From Oryzihumus leptocrescens (GTDB taxonomy: Bacteria > Actinomycetota > Actinomycetes > Actinomycetales > Dermatophilaceae): a stretch of 64,000 nucleotides of DNA. Position numbers and translations under genes: made by a program. The DNA is taken from the NCBI RefSeq assembly GCF_006716205.1, contig NZ_VFOQ01000003.1:1-64000 (forward strand), read 5' to 3'. Below, piece after piece: positions 52,974 through 61,720 of the stretch. The notes beneath the pieces were generated by a model. The model made no database searches. It had not been told where the DNA came from and saw only the letters and a list, made by a program, of their open reading frames with translations. Positions within the stretch are counted from its first letter, which is position 1. The number at the start of each line of letters is the position of its first letter.

Positions 52974-54476
52974 GTGAGCACCCCTGCACCCCGCATCACC
53001 CACCTCGTCGGCGGCGCCCCCTGGACAGGGGTCGCCGAGCGCACCAGCCCGGTCTACAACCCGGCCAGCGGCGAGGTCACCGGCCAGCTCGACCTCGCCT
53101 CGGCGGCCACCGTCGACGAGGTCGTCAAGGTCGCCCACGACGCCGGCCGCGAGTGGGGGCAGGCCTCGCTCACCCGGCGGGCGCAGGTCCTCTTCGCGTT
53201 CCGGGAGCTGCTCAACGCCCGCAAGGAGGAGATCGCCGCGCTCATCACCGCCGAGCACGGCAAGGTCCTCTCCGACGCCCTGGGTGAGGTGACCCGCGGG
53301 CTCGAGGTCGTCGAGTTCGCCTGCGGGATCCCGCACCTGCTCAAGGGCGGCTTCAGCGAGAACGTCTCGACCAAGGTCGACGTCTACTCCATCCGCCAGG
53401 CGCTCGGCGTCGTCGCGGTCATCTCGCCGTTCAACTTCCCGGCCATGGTGCCGATGTGGTTCGTCCCGATCGCCGTGGCCTGCGGCAACGCGGTGGTCAT
53501 CAAGCCCTCCGAGAAGGACCCGTCGGCCGTCAACGCGGTCGCGCAGCTGTGGAAGGAGGCCGGGCTGCCCGACGGCGTGGTCAACGTCGTCCACGGGGAC
53601 AAGGAGGCGGTGGACCGGCTGCTGGAGCACCCCGACGTCAAGGCGGTCTCGTTCGTCGGGTCCACCCCGATCGCGAAGTACGTCTACGAGAAGGGCACCG
53701 CCGCGGGCAAGCGGGTGCAGGCCCTCGGTGGGGCGAAGAACCACATGGTGGTGCTGCCGGACGCCGACCTGGACCTTGCGGCCGACGCCGCGGTCAACGC
53801 CGGATTCGGCTCGGCCGGGGAGCGGTGCATGGCCATCTCGGCACTGGTCGCGGTCGAGCCGGTCGCGGACGACCTGGTCGAGCGGATCCGCGCGCGCATG
53901 GCCACCCTGCGCACTGGTGACGGGACGCGGGGCTGCGACATGGGCCCGCTGGTGACCGGCGCGCACCGCGACAAGGTCGTCGGCTACGTCGAGGCGGGGG
54001 TGGAGTCGGGCGCCACGCTCGTGGTCGACGGGCGTGACGGTGACGTCGACGGCGACGAGGGCGGCTTCTGGCTGCGCCCGACCCTGTTCGACCACGTCAC
54101 CCCGGACATGTCGATCTACACCGACGAGATCTTCGGCCCGGTGCTGTCGGTGGTGCGGGTGCCCTCCTACGACGCGGCGCTGGAGCTGGTCAACGCCAAC
54201 CCCTACGGCAACGGCACCGCGATCTTCACCAACGACGGCGGTGCCGCCCGGCGCTACCAGAACGAGGTCGAGGTGGGCATGGTCGGCGTCAACGTGCCGA
54301 TCCCGGTGCCCATGGCCTACTACTCCTTCGGGGGCTGGAAGAGCTCGCTGTTCGGCGACAGCCACGCCCACGGCACCGAGGGAGTGCACTTCTTCACCCG
54401 CGGCAAGGTGGTCACCTCGCGCTGGCTCGACCCCAGCCACGGCGGGCTCAACCTGGGCTTCCCCACGCACGACTGA
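52974..54476 (+). CDS. mmsA: CoA-acylating methylmalonate-semialdehyde dehydrogenase
   Basis: 500-residue aldehyde dehydrogenase converting methylmalonate or malonate semialdehyde plus CoA and NAD to propionyl- or acetyl-CoA (valine and inositol breakdown). Catalytic Cys285 is in GSAGERCMAIS. ISPFNFPAMVPMWFVPIAVA and ALGGAKNHMVV are diagnostic; the latter has Asn where ordinary aldehyde dehydrogenases have the general-base Glu, as expected for this CoA-dependent subfamily. GTG 52974 follows AAGGA. No other valine/inositol catabolic gene lies nearby. Confidence 0.95.
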   Translation: MSTPAPRITHLVGGAPWTGVAERTSPVYNPASGEVTGQLDLASAATVDEVVKVAHDAGREWGQASLTRRAQVLFAFRELLNARKEEIAALITAEHGKVLSDALGEVTRGLEVVEFACGIPHLLKGGFSENVSTKVDVYSIRQALGVVAVISPFNFPAMVPMWFVPIAVACGNAVVIKPSEKDPSAVNAVAQLWKEAGLPDGVVNVVHGDKEAVDRLLEHPDVKAVSFVGSTPIAKYVYEKGTAAGKRVQALGGAKNHMVVLPDADLDLAADAAVNAGFGSAGERCMAISALVAVEPVADDLVERIRARMATLRTGDGTRGCDMGPLVTGAHRDKVVGYVEAGVESGATLVVDGRDGDVDGDEGGFWLRPTLFDHVTPDMSIYTDEIFGPVLSVVRVPSYDAALELVNANPYGNGTAIFTNDGGAARRYQNEVEVGMVGVNVPIPVPMAYYSFGGWKSSLFGDSHAHGTEGVHFFTRGKVVTSRWLDPSHGGLNLGFPTHD

Positions 54477-54557
54477 CCGTCTTGGCGCACAGTGGGGTCG
54501 CCGGCGGGCCGGTTTCCGGACCTCCGGCGCCCCCGGCTTGCGCACAGGTCGTGATGG

Positions 54558-55925
54558 TCAGCGGCGGGAGGCCCCGGTGACCAGCCAGGCGTCGGAGCGG
54601 GCGCGCCAGCCCAGCGCCACCCCGCGCAGCACCATGAAGCCCACGAACACCCACCACAGCACGGTGAGCGCGTGCGCCTGGGCGGTGACCGGGTCGCCGG
54701 TGAGCAGGTCCGGTGCGGCCCGGCGGACCGCGAGCACCGCCGGCACGTAGAGGACCAGCAGCACGACCTGGGCGCCGGCGAGCCACCGGCCGTCGCCGGC
54801 GCCGATGAGCACCCCGTCGAGGACGAACACCACGCCGGACACGGGCTGGGACAGGGCCACGACCACCAGCGCCGCGGCCAGCGCCGAGCGCACCGCGGGG
54901 TCGGTGGTGAACAGGTCGGGCAGCAGCTCGTGCCCGGCCAGGACCAGCGCTCCGAGCACCACCCCGGCGCCGGCGCCCCAGCGCAGCATGGTCGTCGTGG
55001 CCGAGCGGGCCGCGTCGACGTCGGCGGCCCCGAGCGCCTTGCCGGTCAGCGCCTGCGCCGCGATGGCCAGGGCGTCCAGGGCGAAGGTCAGGAAGCTCCA
55101 CACCGTCGCCGACACCTGGTAGGCGGCCAGCGGGACGTCGCCGAGCCCCGCGGCCACCCACGTGGTCAGCAGCAGGACCGCGCGCAGCGCGAGCGTGCGC
55201 ACCAGCAGCGGCACGCCCTGCCCCGCCGCGTGCAGCACCCGCGTCGGGTGCGGCCGCAGCCCCGCACCCAGCTCGCGCGCCCGGTGGGTGACGACGAGGA
55301 CCAGGCCGGCCGCCATACCGGTCTGGGCCAGGACGGTGCCGAGCGCGGACCCGGCAATGCCCAGGTGCAGGCCGAGGACGAGCACCAGGTTGAGCGCCAG
55401 GTTGGCGCTGAAGCCCACCACCGAGGCCACCAGCGGGGTGCGGGTGTCCTGCAGCCCGCGCAGGACGCCGGTGACGGCCAGGACGAGGAGCATGGCCGGT
55501 ATGCCGAGCGCGGACACCCGCAGGTAGGTCACCGCCTGCGCGTGCGCGGCCGGCGAGGCGCCGAAGACGGCGGCGATCGCGTCGGCGGCCAGCCCGACGG
55601 CGGAGGCAGTGACCACGCCGAGGACCAGCGCGAGCCAGAGCCCGGCCACGCCCGCCTCGACCGCGGTCCGCTCCGAGCCCGCACCGACCTGACGGGCCAC
55701 GGTGCTCGTGGTGCCGTAGGCGAGGAAGACGAAGACGTTCGCCGCGGTCACCAGGGCCGCGCTGGCCACGCCGAGACCCGCCAGCGGCGCGGTGCCGAGG
55801 TGGCCCACGATGGCCGAGTCGGCCAGCAGGAACAGCGGCTCGGCGATGAGCGCGAGGAACGCCGGCACCGCGAGCCGCAGGATCTCCCGCTGCTGGCTGG
55901 TCGTGGTGCTGGTCCGGGCGGTCAC
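54558..55925 (-). CDS. MATE family efflux transporter
   Basis: 455-residue membrane protein with about 12 hydrophobic helices in two homologous halves (e.g. ILRLAVPAFLALIAEPLFLL and LADSAIVGHLG, the first-helix signature of DinF/NorM-type MATE proteins). It is probably a cation-coupled drug or metabolite exporter. GTG 55925 was preferred because the family N-terminus begins there; long upstream frames are Arg/Pro-rich. TAGGCT lies 7 nt before the GTG and there is no ribosome site, suggesting a leaderless mRNA. Divergent from the kinase gene, whose start is only 50 bp away. Confidence 0.9.
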   Translation of the reverse strand: MTARTSTTTSQQREILRLAVPAFLALIAEPLFLLADSAIVGHLGTAPLAGLGVASAALVTAANVFVFLAYGTTSTVARQVGAGSERTAVEAGVAGLWLALVLGVVTASAVGLAADAIAAVFGASPAAHAQAVTYLRVSALGIPAMLLVLAVTGVLRGLQDTRTPLVASVVGFSANLALNLVLVLGLHLGIAGSALGTVLAQTGMAAGLVLVVTHRARELGAGLRPHPTRVLHAAGQGVPLLVRTLALRAVLLLTTWVAAGLGDVPLAAYQVSATVWSFLTFALDALAIAAQALTGKALGAADVDAARSATTTMLRWGAGAGVVLGALVLAGHELLPDLFTTDPAVRSALAAALVVVALSQPVSGVVFVLDGVLIGAGDGRWLAGAQVVLLVLYVPAVLAVRRAAPDLLTGDPVTAQAHALTVLWWVFVGFMVLRGVALGWRARSDAWLVTGASRR

Positions 55926-55932
55926 GGCGGGC

Positions 55933-55968
55933 AGCCTAGGCCGGTGCCGCGCCCGGCGTCGGTAGGGT
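55933..55968. promoter_or_regulatory. Divergent leaderless promoters (MATE / kinase)
   Basis: On the minus strand TAGGCT (55938-55933) ends 7 nt before GTG 55925 of the MATE gene. On the plus strand TAGGGT (55963-55968) ends 7 nt before GTG 55976 of the kinase gene. The symmetrical spacing supports two divergent leaderless transcripts in a 50-bp gap. Confidence 0.55.
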
Positions 55969-55975
55969 CCGCCTC

Positions 55976-56632
55976 GTGACCGGGCGTGAGGCGGTGCTGG
56001 CGTGGGTGGCCGACCAGGTGGTGGGCCTGCCTGCCGACCGGGTGCGCCGGGTGGGGGTGGACGGGGTCGACGGGGCGGGCAAGACGGTCTTCGCCGACGA
56101 GCTGGCGGCGGTGCTCTCCGGCCGCGGGGTGTGCGTGGTCCGGGCCTCGGTGGACGGGTTCCACCACCCCGCACCGGTGCGCCACCGCCGCGGCCGGCGC
56201 TCGCCGGAGGGCTTCTTCCGCGACTCCTACGACTACGCCCGGATGCAGGAGGCGCTGCTGGACCCGGCGGCACCCGGCGGCTCCGGGATGGTGCGCACGG
56301 CGGTGCACGACGTCGCGGCGGACGCACCGGTCGAGACGCCACCGGTGCGCGTCGACGCCGGGGACGTGCTGCTCGTGGACGGGATCTTCCTGCATCGCCC
56401 CGAGCTGCGCGGGCACTGGGACTGGTCGGTGTTCCTGCAGGTCGACTTCGCCGTGTCGGTGCCGCGCGGGGCCGGCCGGGACGGCACCGACCCGGACCCG
56501 GCGGCGGACTCCCAGCAGCGCTACGTGCAGGGGCAGCGGCTCTACCTCGCCGAGTGTGAGCCGCGCCGGCACGCCAGCGCGGTCATCGACAACACCGACC
56601 TGGCCGCGCCGCGGGTGCTCACAGGTTCTTGA
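55976..56632 (+). CDS. Uridine kinase-like P-loop protein
   Basis: 218-residue P-loop NTPase of the uridine kinase/phosphoribulokinase class. Walker A GVDGVDGAGKTVFADEL (about 30-37), DGFHHP (substrate/Mg motif), DYARMQEALL, DGIFLHRPEL (Walker B-like). It resembles actinobacterial uridine kinase-family proteins of uncertain substrate. Its end overlaps the convergent DNA-alkylation repair gene by 14 bp. Confidence 0.85.
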   Translation: MTGREAVLAWVADQVVGLPADRVRRVGVDGVDGAGKTVFADELAAVLSGRGVCVVRASVDGFHHPAPVRHRRGRRSPEGFFRDSYDYARMQEALLDPAAPGGSGMVRTAVHDVAADAPVETPPVRVDAGDVLLVDGIFLHRPELRGHWDWSVFLQVDFAVSVPRGAGRDGTDPDPAADSQQRYVQGQRLYLAECEPRRHASAVIDNTDLAAPRVLTGS

Positions 56633-57344
56633 GCGCCTCGCGGCGGGACAGCGGGGCCATCCGGTCGCCCCAGGCGGCCACGACCTCGAGCACCCAGTCC
56701 CCGGCCTCGGGGCCGAGGTGGGCGTGCTGGCGCAACGCCCAGCCGATCGCCTTGCGGATGAAGAGCTCCCGGTCGGCCAGGTTGGGCTCGATGACGTCGA
56801 CGAGCAGCTGCCGGTCGAGCTCGTCCTTGCTGGAGAGCTGGCTCAGGATCGCGGTCCGCCGCACCCACAGGTCAGGGTCCCGGGCCCACTGCCGCATCCG
56901 GTCGGCCTCGGTGTCGGGGTGCGCGCGCAGGATGTCCCCGATGCGGTGCGAGGCGATCTCGTCGACGACGTCCCACCACGCCCCGGTCACCACCAGGTGT
57001 CGGAAGAGCGGCACGCTGGCCACCTCCCGCGCCCAGGTGCGGTAGGTGCGGTGCCCGGCGAGGGCCAGCGCGGCATACCGCTCCTCCCGGTATGCCGCGT
57101 CGTCCCACAGGCAGCGCACGGCCGCCTCCCACTCCGCCCGGTCGGCGAGCTGGTGGGCGGGGTCGGCCAGCAGCGGGCGGAGGGTGGACCGCAGCGCCGG
57201 GGCGGTGAGCCCGCGGAACGGCATCGCGGACTTCATGTAGGCCTGTTGACCAGCGGCGCGGACGGGGTCGGCGGCCTCGGCCAGTGCCGCCCGGACGGTG
57301 CGGACCAGGGCGGCGCCGGGGGTGGCCGGGGTGGTATCGGGCAT
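56619..57344 (-). CDS. DNA alkylation repair protein (AlkD family)
   Basis: 241-residue HEAT-repeat-like helical protein of the AlkD family, glycosylases for alkylated bases. QQAYMKSAMPFRGLTAPALR is the family's N-terminal motif (K-S-A-M-P-F-x-G), followed by WDVVDEIASHRIG and WVRRTAILSQL, and FIRKAIGWALRQHA. ATG 57344 lacks a ribosome site; TACGGT (minus, 57356-57351) ends 6 nt before it. Divergent from dnaB. Confidence 0.92.
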   Translation of the reverse strand: MPDTTPATPGAALVRTVRAALAEAADPVRAAGQQAYMKSAMPFRGLTAPALRSTLRPLLADPAHQLADRAEWEAAVRCLWDDAAYREERYAALALAGHRTYRTWAREVASVPLFRHLVVTGAWWDVVDEIASHRIGDILRAHPDTEADRMRQWARDPDLWVRRTAILSQLSSKDELDRQLLVDVIEPNLADRELFIRKAIGWALRQHAHLGPEAGDWVLEVVAAWGDRMAPLSRREALKNL

Positions 57345-57371
57345 GGGCGCACCGTAGTGGCGATCTTTTTT

Positions 57372-57513
57372 CTGTCCACAGCCGGTGGACGGCCGTTTGT
57401 GCACGCCAGCGTGCGTGGCGCCGCGGGGTTTCCCCGGCAATTCACAGGGTTGTCCACACGGTGTGCACACTCGTCCACGGCGTGGTGCACACGTTGTCCC
57501 CACGTTGTCCACA
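57372..57513. promoter_or_regulatory. DnaA-box cluster upstream of dnaB
   Basis: The 329-bp gap between the AlkD-like gene and dnaB holds plus-strand CTGTCCACA (57372-57380), perfect TTGTCCACA (57450-57458), TTGTCCCCA (57494-57502) and a second perfect TTGTCCACA (57505-57513). This suggests DnaA control of dnaB or a DnaA-titration site about 44 kb from oriC. No other element was recognised in the gap. Confidence 0.6.
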
Positions 57514-57673
57514 GGCCTGTGTTGAGGGGCTGCCACCCGCGGACCTACCGTTCTCCGCACGGGCGTTCCTGGCCGACACGACGGCCACCTTCCGGGGGAG
57601 TGTCAGACCACAGTGGTTGTCTGGTGTCACAGCCGGAACACCCGGTGCGGCCGTGTTCATCGAAGGGGACCAG

Positions 57674-59059
57674 GTGTCGATCGCGGAGCTGGATGTCAGC
57701 GCCTACGGCGGTTCGTCGTCCCCTGACGGCCCCGACATGGACCGCCTGCCGCCGCAGGACGTCCACGCCGAGCAGAGCGTGCTCGGCGGCATGCTGCTGT
57801 CCAAGGACGCCATCGCCGACTGCGTCGAGACGCTCAAAGGCGTCGACTTCTACCGGCCGGCGCACGAGCTGATCTACGACGCGATCCTCGACCTCTACGG
57901 TCGCGGTGAGCCGGCCGACGCGATCACCGTCTCCGACGAGCTGAGCAAGCGCGGTGACCTGCAGCGCGTCGGCGGCCAGGCCTACCTGCACCAGCTGATC
58001 CAGTCGGTGCCGACGGCGGCCAACGCCGGCTACTACGGCCAGATCGTGGCTGAGCGCGCGGTGCTGCGCCGCCTCGTCGAAGCGGGCACCCGGATCGTGC
58101 AGCTCGGCTACGCCCAGGGCGGCGGCGACGTCGAGGACATCGTCAACGCCGCGCAGGCCGAGGTCTACGCCGTCGCCGACAAGCGCGGTGGCGAGGACTA
58201 CCACGTGCTCGGCGACATCCTCGAGGCCGCCGTCGACGAGATCGAGCACGCCTCGGGCAGCAGCGGCGAGATGACCGGCGTGCCCACCGGGTTCACCGAC
58301 TTCGACGCGCTGACCAACGGCCTGCACCCGGGCCAGATGATCGTCGTCGCCGCGCGTCCCGCGGTCGGCAAGTCGACCTGGGCGCTGGACATCGCCCGGT
58401 CCGCGGCGATCAAGCACAAGCAGGCGACCGTCGTCTTCAGCCTGGAGATGAGCCGCACCGAGATCACCATGCGCCTGCTGTCGGCCGAGGCCGGCATCCA
58501 GCTGCAGCACATGCGCAAGGGCACCATGCGCGACGAGGACTGGACCCGCCTCGCGCGCACCATGGGCGAGGTCTCCGACGCGCCGCTGTTCATCGACGAC
58601 AGCCCCAACATGTCGCTGATGGAGATCCGGGCCAAGTGCCGCCGGCTCAAGCAGCGCAACAACCTGCGCCTGGTGATCATCGACTACCTGCAGCTGATGA
58701 GCTCGGGCAAGCGCGTCGAGTCCCGCCAGCAGGAGGTCTCGGAGTTCTCCCGTGCGCTCAAGCTGCTCGCCAAGGAGCTCGAGGTGCCGGTCATCGCGCT
58801 CTCCCAGCTCAACCGTGGTCCCGAGCAGCGCACCGACAAGAAGCCGCAGATGAGCGACCTGCGTGAGTCGGGCTCGATCGAGCAGGACGCCGACATGGTC
58901 ATCCTGCTGCACCGCGAGTCCCTCTACGAACGCGAGTCGCCGCGCGAGGGCGAGGCCGACCTGATCGTGGCCAAGCACCGTAACGGCCCCACCGACACCA
59001 TCGTCGTGGCGTTCCAGGGCCACTACTCGCGCTTCACCAACATGGCCTCCAGCTTCTGA
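57674..59059 (+). CDS. dnaB: Replicative DNA helicase DnaB
   Basis: 461-residue hexameric helicase. The N-terminal domain starts near RLPPQDVHAEQSVLGGMLLS; the RecA-like domain has Walker A VVAARPAVGKSTWALDIA, IIDYLQLM and ALSQLNRGPEQR; the C-terminus ends VAFQGHYSRFTNMASSF. No intein is inserted, unlike in mycobacteria and some relatives. GTG 57674 follows AAGGGG; the frame is open 390 bp further upstream through a DnaA-box region and was rejected as coding. The downstream methyltransferase overlaps by 1 nt. Confidence 0.96.
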   Translation: MSIAELDVSAYGGSSSPDGPDMDRLPPQDVHAEQSVLGGMLLSKDAIADCVETLKGVDFYRPAHELIYDAILDLYGRGEPADAITVSDELSKRGDLQRVGGQAYLHQLIQSVPTAANAGYYGQIVAERAVLRRLVEAGTRIVQLGYAQGGGDVEDIVNAAQAEVYAVADKRGGEDYHVLGDILEAAVDEIEHASGSSGEMTGVPTGFTDFDALTNGLHPGQMIVVAARPAVGKSTWALDIARSAAIKHKQATVVFSLEMSRTEITMRLLSAEAGIQLQHMRKGTMRDEDWTRLARTMGEVSDAPLFIDDSPNMSLMEIRAKCRRLKQRNNLRLVIIDYLQLMSSGKRVESRQQEVSEFSRALKLLAKELEVPVIALSQLNRGPEQRTDKKPQMSDLRESGSIEQDADMVILLHRESLYERESPREGEADLIVAKHRNGPTDTIVVAFQGHYSRFTNMASSF

Positions 59060-59751
59060 TGTCGTCGATCACCGACGGGGTCGCCACCGCGGCCTCCTGG
59101 GAGGCGGAGTACGCCAACGGCCGCTACCTGGAGGAGGCGCCGGTCAGCTTCGTGCGCTACATCCTCGACGCCGCCGCGGACGCGCACCTGCCCGGCGAGG
59201 CGCTCTACGTCGGATGTGGCAACGGCCGCAACGTGGAGCCGCTGGCCGACGCCGGCCTGGACGTGCTCGGCCTCGACCTCGCGCCCACCGCGATCGCCCA
59301 GGCCCGGCGCCGGCTGCCAGAGCGGGCCGACCGGTTCCAGGTCGGCAGCCTCGACGACCTGCCCTCCGGGGCGACCTGGCCGGTGGTCATCGGCATCCAG
59401 GTGTTCCAGCACGGCACCCGCGCGGAGGCGCACCGCCACCTCGCCGCCGCGGCGGAGCGAGTGGCGCCCGGGGGCCTGCTATGCGTCCGGGTCAACGCCT
59501 CGGCCACAGACGTCTGGCCGGCACACCGGGTCATCGAGCTCGGTGACGACGCCGGGTTCACGGTCCGCTACACCGAGGGGCCCAAGGCCGGGCTGGCGGT
59601 CCACTTCTTCGCCGCGGACGAGATCCGCGAGCTGCTTGGTCCGGCGTTCACCCCCGTGCGCGACCTCAGCCTCGACGTCACCCAGCGCGAGGCGCCGGGC
59701 GTGGGCCAGTGGTCCCAGTGGGAAGGCATCTGGCGCCGCGACGGCGCCTGA
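59059..59751 (+). CDS. Class I SAM-dependent methyltransferase
   Basis: 230-residue methyltransferase. Motif I is ALYVGCGNGRNVEPLADAGL (about 50-68), followed by VLGLDLAPTAIAQARRRL, and motif IV-like VVIGIQVFQHGT. Substrate unknown. ATG 59059 overlaps the dnaB stop (TGATG), so translation is coupled to dnaB. No membrane segment. The pattern resembles small-molecule methyltransferases. Confidence 0.88.
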   Translation: MSSITDGVATAASWEAEYANGRYLEEAPVSFVRYILDAAADAHLPGEALYVGCGNGRNVEPLADAGLDVLGLDLAPTAIAQARRRLPERADRFQVGSLDDLPSGATWPVVIGIQVFQHGTRAEAHRHLAAAAERVAPGGLLCVRVNASATDVWPAHRVIELGDDAGFTVRYTEGPKAGLAVHFFAADEIRELLGPAFTPVRDLSLDVTQREAPGVGQWSQWEGIWRRDGA

Positions 59752-59797
59752 GGGTGCACCGCGGACCGCGGCTGGGACCCGGCGACCACCGGGCAGG

Positions 59798-60067
59798 TCA
59801 CGGGCAGGGGCAGCGCCGCTCCTGCGGGAGAGGCCCCGGTCCACCCGAGACGTTGACTGCTGCGGGTGCGCTGTCAGCCGGCGTGCCCACCACGCTGACG
59901 GCCGGCGACTCGAGCGCCGGGACAGCCGACGCGCCCGCATGAGTGCCGAAGGGGCTGGGGACCACGCCGACCGAGGTCAGCGCCGAGAGCATGGCCACGG
60001 TCAAGGCGGCCACGATGAGCAGTGACGCACCGATCGCCCCGGCCATCTGCCGCCGCGTCCACCCCAC
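59798..60067 (-). CDS. Small membrane-anchored or secreted hypothetical protein
   Basis: About 89 residues from GTG 60067; ATG 60046 or an upstream ATG 60148 are also possible starts. A basic N-terminus (GWTRRQMAGA) precedes one hydrophobic helix (IGASLLIVAALTVAMLSAL), then an Ala/Pro/Ser-rich outer tail ending in Cys-Pro. This looks like a signal anchor or signal peptide. No family recognised. It is divergent from the NUDIX gene, and overlap with its promoter region makes the gene call moderate. Confidence 0.45.
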   Translation of the reverse strand: MGWTRRQMAGAIGASLLIVAALTVAMLSALTSVGVVPSPFGTHAGASAVPALESPAVSVVGTPADSAPAAVNVSGGPGPLPQERRCPCP

Positions 60068-60146
60068 GCAAGCCCCCAGTCCTCGCCGGCCACGGGATGT
60101 CCGCGCCGTGCGCCAGTATGCCCTCGGATCGTCACGAAAGGGACCC

Positions 60147-60758
60147 ATGAGTGAGCCACCGACCACGGTCCGGCGACTGGTCGAGGACATCCGGCCCTTC
60201 GACCGGCAGGAGGACGCCGACCGGGCTGCCGTGCTGGGCTGGCTCAACGAGACAGACGACGTCTTCCGCCGCGCGAAGCCCCGCACCCCGCCGCAGCACC
60301 TGGTCTCCTACTTCCTGCTCGTCGACCCGGTCGGTCCCCAGATCCTGCTCGTGGACCACCGCAAGTCCGGCCTGTGGCTGCCTGCCGGGGGCCACGTCGA
60401 GCCGGGCGAGAGCCCCGTGGACACCGTCCGCCGCGAGGTCGCCGAGGAGCTGGGCATCGCCGCGAGCTTCCCGGCCTGGCTCGGCGAGAAGGCGTTCTTC
60501 CTGACCGTGACCGAGACGGTGGGGGACCCCAGCGTGCGGCACGTGGACGTCAGCCTCTGGTTCGTCCTGCAGGGTGACCGGCGGCAGGCGCTGACGCCGG
60601 ACCCGGGCGAGTTCCGGGCGGTGCGGTGGTGGACGCCGCAAGAGGTGACCGAGGCCGACCCCGCCATCTTCGACCCCCACCTGGGACGCATGCTGGCCAA
60701 GCTGGCCGAGGCCATCCCGGCCCAGCCCGGGCGGGAGACTCCAGCGGCCCGGTCGTGA
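60147..60758 (+). CDS. NUDIX hydrolase
   Basis: 203-residue protein with a complete NUDIX box GHVEPGESPVDTVRREVAEE followed by LG (about 81-103). An N-terminal helical segment of about 50 residues precedes it. The neighbourhood of small enzyme genes gives no substrate. ATG 60147 has AAAGGG upstream. A VOC-family gene follows after 13 bp. Confidence 0.88.
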   Translation: MSEPPTTVRRLVEDIRPFDRQEDADRAAVLGWLNETDDVFRRAKPRTPPQHLVSYFLLVDPVGPQILLVDHRKSGLWLPAGGHVEPGESPVDTVRREVAEELGIAASFPAWLGEKAFFLTVTETVGDPSVRHVDVSLWFVLQGDRRQALTPDPGEFRAVRWWTPQEVTEADPAIFDPHLGRMLAKLAEAIPAQPGRETPAARS

Positions 60759-60771
60759 TGCCGGACCAACC

Positions 60772-61164
60772 ATGGCGGAGCAGGCTTGCCACATGATCGG
60801 ACGCCTCGAGAAGACCGTCATCGACTGCCCTGACCCCCGCCGGCTCGCGGACTTCTACTGCCAGGTCCTCGGCATGCAGGTCGCCGAGGACCAGGAGGAC
60901 TGGGTGGTGATCGGGTCCGCACCGGGCCGGCGCGAGGTGGCCTTCCAGCGGGTCAGCACCTGGCGGCCCCCGCGGTGGCCGGACCCCGAGCATCCCCAGC
61001 AGCTGCACCTCGACATCCGCGTGACCGACCCGGACGAGGCCGAGCGCCAGCTCGTCGCCGCGGGCGCCACCAGGACGCCCGGCGCGCGCGAGACCGGCTT
61101 CCGCGTCTTCGCGGATCCCGTGGGCCATCCGTTCTGCACCGTCTTCGGCCCCCTCGGCGGCTGA
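60772..61164 (+). CDS. VOC family (glyoxalase/bleomycin-resistance-like) protein
   Basis: 130 residues (or 123 from ATG 60793). Two beta-alpha-beta-beta-beta modules: LEKTVIDCPDPRRLADFYCQ with VLGMQVAEDQEDWVVIG, and HLDIRVTDPDEAERQLVAAG with FRVFADPVGHPFCTVFG, the pattern of the VOC superfamily. The His/Glu metal pairs are incomplete, so a binding rather than enzymatic role is possible. Probably co-transcribed with the NUDIX gene. Confidence 0.82.
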   Translation: MAEQACHMIGRLEKTVIDCPDPRRLADFYCQVLGMQVAEDQEDWVVIGSAPGRREVAFQRVSTWRPPRWPDPEHPQQLHLDIRVTDPDEAERQLVAAGATRTPGARETGFRVFADPVGHPFCTVFGPLGG

Positions 61165-61300
61165 GGCGCGCCCACAGTCGGCACGTCGCCCGTCAAACCG
61201 CGCAGGCAGGACGCCCGAGGCCCGTGCATTCACCGGTGGCGGCGGTGCCCGCGGGTCGCGACCGTGGCCGGCAGGGACGTCCGAGCCGAGGGAGGCCGCC

Positions 61301-61633
61301 GTGGACATCTCCGGCTACTGGCCACTGCTGCTCGCCGGGCTCGTCGGCTCCTTCGCCCACGAGGGGATGCGGGCGCTCTCGGCGTTCGTCGACGGGGTGC
61401 GTCCAGGTGCGATCGAGCTGGCCTGGTCCGTCCTGCTCATCGTGCTGGGAGCCGCCGCCCCGCTGCTCTACGGCACCGGCATCCGCTCCTTCTTCGAGGC
61501 GGTGCAGCTCGGGGTGAGCATCCCGGCGATCGTCTCCCTGGGCTTCCGTGCGGCCACCCCCCAGAGCGTGCGCGCCGAGCCACGCGGCGCGGGGTACCCG
61601 CGGTGGGCCAACTACCTCTCGTGGCGGTTCTGA
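61301..61633 (+). CDS. Small membrane protein
   Basis: 110 residues with three hydrophobic segments (WPLLLAGLVGSFAHEG, AWSVLLIVLGAAAPLLYG, SIPAIVSLGF) and a basic C-terminus. GTG 61301 has a good GGGAGG site. There are few charges in the membrane part. I do not recognise the family; a phage-holin-like or accessory membrane role is speculative. Confidence 0.6.
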   Translation: MDISGYWPLLLAGLVGSFAHEGMRALSAFVDGVRPGAIELAWSVLLIVLGAAAPLLYGTGIRSFFEAVQLGVSIPAIVSLGFRAATPQSVRAEPRGAGYPRWANYLSWRF

Positions 61634-61720
61634 GCCGTCCCGAGCCCGGTATGCCGCGCCGCCACCACCGCGCCGGAAAAGGGACTCCGGCCGCGGCGGC
61701 GTCCGTGGCAAGGTCGGGGC

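Noticed and set aside
57284-57673. Upstream extension of the dnaB frame
   Set aside because: It crosses the DnaA-box cluster, has no similarity to DnaB and would lack a ribosome site; GTG 57674 fits.
57674-59059. Possible intein in dnaB (and gyrA)
   Set aside because: Both proteins have normal lengths and uninterrupted catalytic motifs; no intein splice motifs are seen.
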